Below, piece by piece: positions 54,590 to 64,000 of a stretch of 64,000 bases of DNA. A program made the position numbers and the translations under genes. This DNA comes from Opisthocomus hoazin (lineage: Eukaryota; Chordata; Aves; Opisthocomiformes; Opisthocomidae): positions 6,857,379-6,921,378 of the forward strand of contig NC_134439.1 of the NCBI RefSeq assembly GCF_030867145.1, given 5' to 3'. Positions within the stretch are counted from its first letter, which is position 1; every line of letters starts with the position of its first letter. The notes beneath the pieces were generated by a model, which was not told the DNA's origin, made no database searches, and saw only the letters and a list, made by a program, of their open reading frames with translations.

Positions 54590-55680
54590 ACAACTGAGGA
54601 TGCAGTTGATTGCCTTTGTTGTAAGGGAGAACTACTGAATTCTGCTCACATTGCTGTCCTCAAGTACCTCCAGATGCTTTTCTACAAGGCTGTTTTCTAG
54701 TCAGTCAGACCCTAGCCTGTCCCGTTGCATGGAGTTACTCTCGCCCAGGTGCAGGACTCTGGATTTGTCTTGGATGAACTTCATGAGGTTTATATCAGGC
54801 CATTTCTGCAGACTGTTGATATGAACTGAATAGAAGGTCTGCCCTCCAGCCCTCCAGCGTATCAACTCTCCTCAATTTGGTATCACCCACAAACTTTCTG
54901 TATGTACTCCAACCCATTGTCTACGTCTGTAATCAAGACATGAAGAAATAATGGCCCCATTATCAGTCCCTGAAGGACTCCACTAGTAAGCAGATACCAG
55001 TTACACTTTATAGCAATTATCACAATCTTTTAAATCTAGCTGTCCAGCCAATCTTCCACACATTGTCCAGTCATCCAGTTCATATGCATCAGGTTGGCAG
55101 CACTACAGGAAACTGTTTCAAAGGCCCACCTGAAGTCAATGTACACAACATCCAGTGATCTCCCCTTATGCCCAGAGCCAATTAACCCTTTACAGAAAGC
55201 AATCATACTAGTCAGGCATGATTTGCCTTTGGCAAATCCATGCTAGCTCCTCCCAGTCATCTTCTTCTTCATATGGCTTGAAATGCCTTTGAGGATTTAC
55301 TCCGTAACCTTCTTGTAGACTGTGATAAAGCTGCTTGTCCTGTAGTTCCCTGGATACTTCTTGCTGCTCTTTCAGATTGGAGTAACATTTGCCATATCCA
55401 GTTGTAAGGAAGCTCTTCTAACTGCCATGACTTTTCCATAATGACAGTCGCTTCACAACAACATTGGCCAGCTCCCGCAGTACTCCCAAATGACACCCAT
55501 GTGTTGCTACGGACTTGTGTATGTCCAGTTCTTAGGTGCTCCTGAATGATATCTTTCTCTCCTGTAAGTAATGCTCCACAGGTCATGCTAGTAAGCTGAA
55601 GGACCACAGAGGTATGAAAGCAGACCTTACTAATAAAAAACAGAGGCAAAATCATAATTGAATTTCTGTCGCAGGTGTGA
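54590..55680 (-). mobile_element. Old CR1 fragment, RT region
   Basis: The antisense of CR1 RT can be followed: a GTATCACCCACAAACTTTCT segment (FADDTK side), GTCCCTGAAGGACTCCACTA, GGCATGATTTGCCTTTGGCA (HGFAKGKSC region) and CTTGTCCTGTAGTTCCCTGG (NYRPVSL region). It is heavily mutated and its upstream side fades near 55680. Confidence 0.75.
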
Positions 55681-56120
55681 ATTTAGAAACTCTTCCTGTT
55701 ACTTCTCACAGCCCTTATTGGAGAAGAAAATTGTATTTTGACTTTCCAGCTGTTTTGGTTCCCTTTGATGAATTATCCAGGGCTATCTTCTTTGAGATCC
55801 TGCTGGAAGCATAACGAATAAGCAGCCATCTGCTCTCCTGAAGTGAAGGACTGTGATTCTATTATTTGCTCTGCTCATTTGCTCCCAGGATTTTAAACTA
55901 CATAACCTCACAGACTCTGCAGCTGAAGTTGCCCTCAGCCTCCAACTCCTTGACCAGTTCTTCTTTCTTCGTGAGCAATGACTACAGCAGAGCACCTCCC
56001 AATGGCAGTTTTTCATCACCTGTAATAAGAAGTTGATTTAAACACAACAGTTAATAATAGTTATAATGTACATGTAATTCTAGTTGTAAATTGTACCCTT
56101 AATATAGGTCTCTGCGTATA
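55681..56120. other. Probable decayed CR1 continuation or unique DNA
   Basis: Nothing firmly identifiable. Position and orientation would fit further upstream CR1 ORF2, but motifs are not readable. Confidence 0.3.
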
Positions 56121-56124
56121 CTGA

Positions 56125-56862
56125 ATCATGGAATAACAGAATCTTTTAGGTTCAGAAGGGACCTCTTAAGAATATCGAGTTCAGACATCCTGCTCAAGTA
56201 CAGTCAGCTGAATCAGTTGCCCAGGAAGATGTCCAATCAAGTTTTGATTATCTTCAAGGTCAGAGATTCCACAATCTCTCTGGGAAACCTGTTCCAGGCT
56301 TTGACCACTCTCACAGTGAAAATGTGTTTTCCTGTGTTCAGGTGGAATTTTATGTGTTTCTGTGTTTCATTTTGTGCCCTTTGCCTCTTGTCACATCACT
56401 GGGCACTACACACAGAGAAGATCCCTGAGCCATCTTTTTTCCAGGTTAAGCAATGTCAGCTCTCTTACCTTCTCCCATATGAAAGTTGATGCAGTCCCTT
56501 AATCATCTTTGTGGCCCTGTCGTGAACTCAGCCCAATAGCTACACATCTTTCTTGCACTGGGGAGCCCAGAACTGAACATAGCACTCCAGATGGGGCTTT
56601 ACTCCGGTATTAAGCAGAGGAGAAGGATCAGTTCCCCTGACCTGCTGGCAATGGTCTTCCTAATACAGCTCAAAATGCCTTTTTTGCTGCAAGAGTGCAT
56701 AGCTGGCTCAACAGTCAGCTTGTTGCCAAGGACCCCCAGGTCTTTCCCTGCAGAGTTGCTTTCCACTTGGTGAGCCCCCAGCCTCTGCTGATGGCTGAGG
56801 CTACTTCTCCCCAAATGCAGGACTTGGCATTTCCCCTTGTTGAACTTGATGAGATTCCTCTA
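56125..56862 (-). mobile_element. CR1 3' end fragment
   Basis: It starts with AATCATGGAATAACAGAATC (antisense CR1 tail) and GGTTCAGAAGGGACCTCT. It continues through antisense ORF2 C-terminal text (GGAGCCCAGAACTGAACATA, GACCCCCAGGTCTTTCCCTG). It is truncated at an AT-rich stretch near 56862. Confidence 0.88.
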
Positions 56863-58954
56863 TATATTATTATGTATATAATATATACATGCATTTAATT
56901 ATTATTTATGCATCTGTATTCTCTGGTGACTTCAAAACAGTACCATTGATTATTTCAGTCTAAGATATGCCCCTATAAACTTTGAAAGTATTCTTGGTAC
57001 TATGTGATAAGCATTATGTACTCTCCCACACACAGTGAATTTGAGTCATCAGTTGCAGCTGAAATCAATGTAGGAAAATGTGTACATAGTGGAGGGCTGG
57101 CATTCCCAGAAGTGTCTGGCAAGTAAGCAGATTGAAATCAACACCTTGCATTCCAGTAGTGTCACAGCAATTTGTGCATTCTGGGGATCAGCTTTACTGG
57201 CCTCAGACAACCTATGTGACCTTATGCCAGCTGAAATTTTTACCTTCTTTGTGTTAAAGAAGTGATAACTATGTGACCTTGGCATAGACACATCTAGTTC
57301 ATTCCAAAGGAGTGGTACTCACTTCTGTTACATGATGATTTGCCCACAACTCTAAAAGGATAGTAGCAGTTTACTTCAGTTAAAAACTTGGTCTGTTCTG
57401 CTTATATGTGGCATCACTACAAATTTCCTCAAAGATGCTCATTCACTTACACTGTCTATTTGTCTCTTTCCTCCTACTTTTCATGAATGCAGGGAAAATG
57501 GCATTTGTTTTGGAAGGCTGAGACATCGTCTCTGAAAGACTGCCATAGTTAAGACTATATCCAGTGAACGTGGAAGATAACTAAGGCCTCTCTTTATTTA
57601 TCTGCTTCACGTGAATTAGTGTGCTATTGTATGTGCAGAAATTTTCCTGCCCAGCCCATAGGAATAGAGTTGGCTTGTCATCTAGACTGTGTTACAGGCT
57701 TTTCCTATGGAGACAAGCATTATGGCAACTGCTATCATCAGGAATTTATGAATATGACAAGATAATTCTGCAAAAGACCACTCCTAAGCATCAGGGACAA
57801 GTGACCTGCCGAGTGACTGTGAGGGAGCAAGAAGTGATGGCCATTCCCCAAGGGAGGGGCAGCTCTCAGACAAACATGAGAATAAGGCTGACAGGGCAGT
57901 TTTCTCACCAGTAAAGACCCAGTGTTACAGTACCTAAGTGAGACAAGCAAGGCAGGTACAGATATGGTAGCCGGGTTCAGCTGTTGGTCATCAGACAAAT
58001 TCATGCTTATGAGGCAGGTCCAAGGTCAAGCCAGAAATCAGTTAGGGTTAGCCTTTGGGTCTGGGTCAGTGACGTCCATAGAAAGCCATACACGTGGTTG
58101 CAGTACAGCTGGAGCTGTAACTCAGGCAAGGCCAGAAATGCCTGGGACCCTCTGTCCAATGTCACCAGAGGGAAAGGAGGGCAGCCATCAGCTGCACCAT
58201 CCAAAATTTGATCCTAAGCCTAAGGACCCAAATCCCAGGGAGGGGGGTTTTCTGACATCCTAACTCTTACCTCTGTCATCTGGCAGCACCAGCAAAACAG
58301 GTTTGGAGACAGAGCAAAGCTCAGGAAAGGATTTAGTTTCTCAGGGAGCTTTTGAAAAACCCAGCCTGACATACCACTTCAGTCGTTTCCATCCGATGTC
58401 ACTCATTGTCCCAGTCTGGTGCACTTATTCAAGCCACCTGTAGTGTCCCATCTTCCTGCATAATCTACATATCCTTAACCCTGACCCACAGATTGGCTTG
58501 AACCATCCAAGCCAGTCTGTTTATTCTTATTTTCATTCAGTCTGAATTACTGAGCACGTAGTTACTGTAGTATGTATTTGACCTGGAGATAACTGTGGCT
58601 TCTACAGCTACTAATCTAAGGAGGAAAATTATCACCTGTCACTGTAAGAGCAAACTGGAAAGAAGATAACTGCACTGTAATCCACTGCTTTGGAAACAAA
58701 TACACCCAGTGCCAACTTGAAGGAATGAGAATCCGAGGTTTATGAGGAAACCAAGGAGGCATTCTTGTTTCATGAAAGGCTGCTTCTATCTTCCAGAGTT
58801 AAGTAAACGGCAAAGTGCAGTCTTCTGAGATATCCGCAGAAACGTATTTTTGTAGATTTTGCAGACCTTAAGAACAAAAACAAAGTCAGGGGAAAAAAAA
58901 TGTCCTGCAAATATTAAGGTCTTTCATATTTGCTTTATCCTGCTGTCTTGGATT
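56863..58954. other. Intergenic DNA
   Basis: About 2.1 kb with no recognised gene. A pyrimidine-rich patch at 58380-58560 resembles those at 47.7 and 50.7 kb. Confidence 0.4.
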
Positions 58955-59013
58955 TCTCTGATCCTAATGGGTCCCTTCCAACTTGAGATATTCTATGGTT
59001 CTATGATTTTATG
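58955..59013 (+). mobile_element. CR1 tail fragment
   Basis: GGGTCCCTTCCAACTTGAGA followed by ATTCTATGGTTCTATGATTT is the last ~50 bases of a CR1. Confidence 0.8.
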
Positions 59014-59470
59014 ATGAAAGTATTAATTGGCGCAGACAGGTTCTTGATAAACAAGTCCCTTGCTTGGCACACTGAATTCAGCTTGTAACCCTACCTCTTC
59101 CCTCTGTATTACCTTTGTTGGTTAATTCTAACCCAGTTCCTGGTTTTCCTTAGCCATGCTAAAGTATTATTTTATTTTAAATCAGAGCTGATATGAGACG
59201 TGAACAATATATTCGTCTGGGAGGATCACATGAGGTTAAAAAAAATGTCTTCATTCTGTCTGTACCTCAGTTTCTGGCTGATATTTGGGTCTAGATTTTC
59301 TGTTTGTGTATATTCTCTTTGTGAGTGGCTCTTACTTTCGCACTGGTCTGGAGTTAACAACTACTTTGGGAACTCTGACAGAAAGCAATGATGGAGCAGA
59401 AGGGTGGACCAAAACCCGCTTTTACAATTCCTGGGGGCACATCTAGCTTGATTTAGACCAAGACAAATGC
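59014..59470. other. Intergenic DNA
   Basis: No supported feature. Confidence 0.4.
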
Positions 59471-61130
59471 TTGGACACCTGAAAACCTTTAGACCATTAG
59501 CCCAACCCTACTGCAGTAAGTAGGGATATCTTCAACTAGACCAGGTTGCTCAGAGCCCCATCCAACGTGGCTTTGAATGTTTCTAGAGACTGAGCCTCCA
59601 CTACCTCTCTGGGTAATCTGTCCCAGTGTTTCACCACGCTTATGGTAAAAAAATATCTTCCTTATATCTAGTCTAAATCTACCCTCCCTTAGTTTAAAGC
59701 CATTACTCCTTGTCCTATCACAACAAGGCCTGCTGAAAATATTTTCCCCATCTTTCCTGTAGGCCCCCTTTAGGTACTGAAAGGCTGCTATAATGTCTCC
59801 CCACAGCCTTCTTTGCTCCAGGCTGAACAGCCCCAACTCTTTCAGCCTTTCCTCACAGGAGAGGTGTTCCAGCCCTCGGATTATCTTTGTGGCCCTCTTC
59901 TGGACCCACTCCAATAGCTCCATATCCTTCTTATGCAGGGGGCTCCAGAGCTCGACACAGTACTGCAGGTGGGGTCTCACCAGAGCAGAGCAGAGGGGCA
60001 GAACAACCTCCCTCGACCTGCTGGCCACGCTTCTCTTCATGCAGTGCAGCATACGGTTGGCCACCTGGGCTGCAAGCTCACATTGCTGGCTCATGTCAAG
60101 CTTTTCATTCCCCAGCACCCCCAAGTTCTTCTTGGCAGGGCTGCTTTCCATCCACTCATCCCCCAGGAACCCCAAGTCCTTCTTGGCAGGGCTCCTTTCC
60201 ATCCCCTTATTCCCCAGCCTGTATTGATAGCGGGGGTTGCCCCAGCCCACTGGCAGGACCTTGCACTTGGCCTTATTGAACCTCCTGAAATCCACAGAGG
60301 CCCACTTCTCTAGCTTGTCCAGGTCCCTTTGGATGGCATCCCGTCCCTCAGGTGTGTCAACTGCACCACTCAACTTGGTGTCATCTGCAGACTTGCTGAG
60401 GGTGCACTCAATCTCGCTAAGTCATTGATGAAAATGTTAAACAGCACTGGTCCCAGTATGGACCTCTGAGGGGCATTGACCACTACCCTCTGGCTGCAAC
60501 CTCACAACCAATTCCTTAGCCACCAAACAGTCCACCCATCAAATCCATATTTCTCCAATTTAAAGAGCAGGATGTTGTGAGGGGCTGTGTTAAAGGCTTT
60601 ACAGAAGTCCAGTTAGGTCACATCCACAGCTTTTCCCTTGCCCACTGATCTAGTCACGCCATCATAAAAAGCCACTAGGTTTGCCAAGCAGGACTTGTCC
60701 CTGGTGAAGCCATGCTGGCTGTCGTGAATCATCTCCCTGTCCACCATGTGCCTTAGCATAGATTCTAGGAGGACCTGTTCCATAGTCTTCCCAGGCACAG
60801 TGGTGAGGCTGACAGGTCAGTAGTTCCCAGGATCCTCCTTCCTACCCTTTTTAAAAATGGGCATAATGTTTCCCTTCCTCCAGTCACCACGGACTTTGCC
60901 TGACTGCCAGGACCTTTCAACCATTATGGAGAGTGGCTTGGCAATGACATCAGCCAATTCCCTCAGGACTCTGGGATGCATCTCGTCAGGTCCCATAGAC
61001 TTATGTATGTTCAGGTTCCTAAGGTGGTCCCAAGCCTGGTCTTCCCTTACAGTGGGAAGGACTTTGCCCCTCTGGTCCCCATCTTGCAGTCCGTCAGCTT
61101 GGGGGGTGTGTGGCCAAACTGGTAACAGTC
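59471..61130 (-). mobile_element. CR1 LINE, ~1.65 kb, RT and C-terminus
   Basis: A 294-codon minus frame (60373-59489) carries the ORF2 region after the RT ADD box: [40 protein letters not shown] and [20 protein letters not shown]. An upstream frame (60798-60613) carries [20 protein letters not shown]. More RT text extends to about 61130. An in-frame 51-base duplication (17 residues, SPAKKxLGxLG) lies at 60119-60221. The far 3' tail repeats are missing at 59471. Confidence 0.92.
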
Positions 61131-61384
61131 TAGTATTATAGAATTAAGAGGTATGATTTTAGTCAGAGAAAAGGAATTCTTCTCATTTAAGCAAACACAA
61201 TGCAGTTCATAGAAAGCTTGAAAATGTCTAAATTGACAGCGTGTGGGTACTGTCCCTTGCTTGCTCTCATGGAGCTGGGCTGATGTACTCCTGAAATTAA
61301 ATTATAAAATCAAAGAATAATAAATTTATAAGGTGGGGGCAGGAGTGTGTGTAGGATCCTGTTCAGCCCATAATAGGGCTTGGA
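61131..61384. other. Intergenic DNA
   Basis: Short AT-rich gap between CR1 fragments. Confidence 0.4.
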
Positions 61385-61605
61385 TTCCCAAAGAATATTA
61401 AACATAAGAAGAAAGGTTTTACAGTGAGGAGGTCAAACGCTAGAACAGAAAGGAGTGGAGTAGAGTGTCCATCGTTGGAGACCCAGATGGATATGGTCCT
61501 GAGCAACCTTCTCTAGCTGACTCACTTTCAGCAGGGAGAACTGAGCTGGATGACCAGAGGTCCCATCCAACTCTATCCATTCTGTGATTATATTATAGCC
61601 TTTGA
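61385..61605 (+). mobile_element. CR1 3' end fragment
   Basis: GTGAGGAGGTCAAACGCTAG, GGTCCTGAGCAACCTTCTCT and GAGGTCCCATCCAACTCTAT, then ATTCTGTGATTATATTATAG, follow a CR1 3' end in plus orientation. Confidence 0.85.
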
Positions 61606-62537
61606 AGATGTTTTCAAGGCCCTGATCACTTCTCATTAATAAAGTTATGTTCATGTAATAGCACATACATTTTGCTCAACTGATTCACTTGTTTGAAAAT
61701 GCTGTTATTTCCATGTACAATGAAAGACAGGAACTGCATGAGATAATGATTGTTAAGTGACTTGCAATGCTGCGTGGAAATGCCTGACTTGGAGTCAGTG
61801 TCTAAAGGTATTTAGGGTTCCCTTCCGAAATCACTTGTCCATATGTCTATTCTGTGATATCTCTTTTTTTCCTCATATTGCATCTGAAACTCCTTTCACT
61901 GAGTAACAGAAATTTCACCTCCAGCCACTGAAGGTGCAGTTTGCAGGCATAGCTTGTGAATGATTGCCAATAGCTAGTATGGAGCCATGATCTGTAGCTG
62001 CCAGATGTGTTGAAATAGAGTGGGGTCTTTATAGAATCAATGATGTCTGTTGCTTCATCTAGGAATGCCTTGTGCTAAGTCCCAGGAGTAACAAACTTGC
62101 AGGCTAAGCCTGTTGAGGTTCACACATTTTCCCAGTGTTCTGGCGTTGTCCAGTGGAGCAGTGGCCTGGAATGAGCCATAGCTGCTATCATGGATATGAA
62201 AGATATATTAGTCTCCAGAGCTATTGCTCCAAAATCAGAGTTTTGTAGGGGAAAGAGGTGATCATTGCTCTCTAATAAAGGCTGCTGCAAATTGCAAGAG
62301 GTCAGTGACCTGGCTGTCATTCAGGCTGCAGTCAGTCCTCTGCAATATGAAAACAGAGCAGTGGGCAGAAGTGAGTGAAGACTAGAAACTCCAACTGAGT
62401 CCCATCTTACTGCTGCTGCTTTATTCTGGACACGTGGTCTCAGTGAAAGCAACTGAGCTAATCCTTTGCACTTCATCCTGGCATCTCAGTTCATAAGAAC
62501 AATGATAACAAATAGACTGTGGTCTTCTAGGCATCTT
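61606..62537. other. Intergenic DNA
   Basis: No supported feature in about 930 bases. Confidence 0.4.
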
Positions 62538-62945
62538 TTCACAGAATCACAGAATCACAGAATGTTAGGGGTTGGAAGGGACCTCTGTGGGTCATCTAGT
62601 CCAACCCTCCTGCTGAAGCAGGGTCACCTACAGCAGGCTGCACAGGACCCTGTCCAGGCGGGTCTGGAATATCTCCAGAGAAGGAGACTCCACAACCTCC
62701 CTGGGCAGCCTGTTTCAGTGCTCCATCACACTCAGAGTGAAGAAGTTCTTCTTCATGTTCAGCTGGAGCTTCCTCTGCTTCAGTTTGTGCCCGTTGCCCC
62801 TTGTACTGTAGCTGGGCACCACTGAAAAGAGCTTGGCCCCATCCTCCTGACACCCACCCTTAAGATATTTATGGTAATTTTTAAGGTCCCCTCTCAGCCT
62901 TCTCTTCTTCAGGCTGAACAAGCTCCTCGTAGGAGAGATGCTCCT
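62538..62945 (-). mobile_element. CR1 3' end fragment
   Basis: It begins with three ACAGAATC repeats (antisense CR1 tail) and GGGGTTGGAAGGGACCTCTG, and contains antisense ORF2 C-terminal text (minus frame MFSLKKRRLRGDLKNYHKYL). It is similar to the 3' end of the CR1 at 38966-40033. Confidence 0.92.
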
Positions 62946-64000
62946 GAGACCTTTTCCTTCCTGAGACCACAGTGATTTATTGATACTGTATGTTGATTTA
63001 GCTGTGCTGTGTGCATTTATACAGTAGGTTCACTACAAAAAAAAGTCTACTTTTACAATGTTGCCATATCCTTGATACATGATTGTCTTCTAGAAACAGC
63101 TAGAGCTAGGTAGTCCTCCCAGGTCCTGAGTATTATTCAGAATGCAGCACTACCATTCTCAGTAGCTCACATGCATGTAGTGCATTATTTTTAGGAAGTA
63201 AAAGAAAGTAATGAGTCATGACTGGCCTGTGCTGTCTACAGCTGAGGAGTCTGCCATTCTTTAGTTGTTGTGAATTGACTGCCTCACAGCAGTTGGAGTC
63301 CTATTTCCCTGTGAATTTAGGATGCTATTTCCAATTTTCAGGGCTACGAATAAGTATTTATTGCTATTGAATAATCTCCAAAACTCATTAAAGAAAAAGG
63401 AATATCAAAGTTGGACTGGCTTTCTGAGTGCACTTTGAAACCTGGACTGAGAAACCTTACCCCACTCAAGTCCAGTCCTAAGGACAATTTATCTCTATCT
63501 CTTCCTCCTCTCACAGCTTGGCTATGATACTGTTAACTCTGATATAAAAAAGAATTTTCTCCTCCATCTCTGCAATCAGCCTGTGTTGCAGTCGTTGCCA
63601 TGGAGATAAGAGATTTGCCAGCTGTTCAAGCTTTATCCTCAGTACTAGAGAATATTATGAAATACTGTTCCTTGTATCATGCGTGAGGCCACTGCTAAAC
63701 ATAATAGCCTGAAGATTTAAAAATGCTTGAGTATCAGTTGTAAGCAGGAAAAAAACCCCATGTTTGAAGGTGGTACAGGTCACAACAACACTGATCTGCT
63801 AACCAAGATAGAGTTCCTCAAAAATCATCAGTTATTACATTTACCAGGAAGAAGAGGGAATGTACCTTATACCTGATAACCTGCTCCTTGTATTAGTAGT
63901 CACGGGAATAAGGACAATCTAGAACACTTATACATAGAACTGTGCACTTGTACAGGAAGGCAGGAATTTCTGAGAGAGACTAGGGGAATGAGAGCATGCT
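62946..64000. other. AT-rich intergenic DNA
   Basis: No gene or recognisable repeat to the window end. Confidence 0.4.

Noticed and set aside
1-64000. CRISPR arrays, operons, ribosome binding sites, tRNA and rRNA genes
   Set aside because: The window is vertebrate nuclear DNA. No tRNA cloverleaf, rRNA segment or regularly spaced short repeat array was seen. The tRNA-like strings are retroviral primer sites only.

Overview
This is nuclear DNA from a bird. Chicken-repeat-1 (CR1) LINE fragments dominate the right half, several avian ERVL-type LTRs are present, two different endogenous retroviruses (ERVs) fill the left part, and intronless olfactory receptor (OR) genes lie between them. Only two host reading frames look intact: an OR6B-like receptor at 17477-18412 (+) and an OR10-like receptor at 25869-26825 (-). 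Nothing prokaryotic is present.

Layout. (1) 1-5564: a decayed gammaretrovirus-like ERV on the minus strand. It runs from a 5' LTR (4974-5564) through a long leader, gag, protease and reverse transcriptase to RNase H and a cut-off integrase; env and the 3' LTR are absent. (2) 5565-6783: a CpG-island promoter with YY1-like, CCAAT and CDE/CHR-like motifs and a candidate first-exon splice donor, followed by a G-rich minisatellite. No downstream exon was recognised. (3) 6784-12499: a second provirus on the plus strand with two LTRs, a tRNA-Lys3-type primer site, a broken betaretrovirus-like gag, a large deletion of NC-PR-RT, an open integrase, an open cysteine-rich 137-aa frame and an open 499-aa env of alpharetrovirus type. 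(4) 12500-31060: AT-richer OR cluster with two intact genes and two pseudogenes, plus LTR fragments. (5) 31060-64000: a CR1 graveyard in both orientations with LTRs, microsatellites, a 145-bp tandem repeat, unassigned pyrimidine-rich DNA and one coding-like remnant that I could not name.

How it fits together. The ORs would act as odorant-sensing GPCRs in olfactory neurons. The left side (GC-rich, housekeeping-type promoter) and the right side (AT-rich OR cluster) differ sharply and meet exactly at the second provirus. That provirus lacks a visible target-site duplication, so it may mark a provirus-mediated rearrangement or an assembly join. The most unusual coding feature is the cysteine-rich frame between pol and env, which starts on a TAATG overlap with the end of the pol frame and runs into env.

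All alignments, difference counts and residue numbers were made by eye; no database search was possible.
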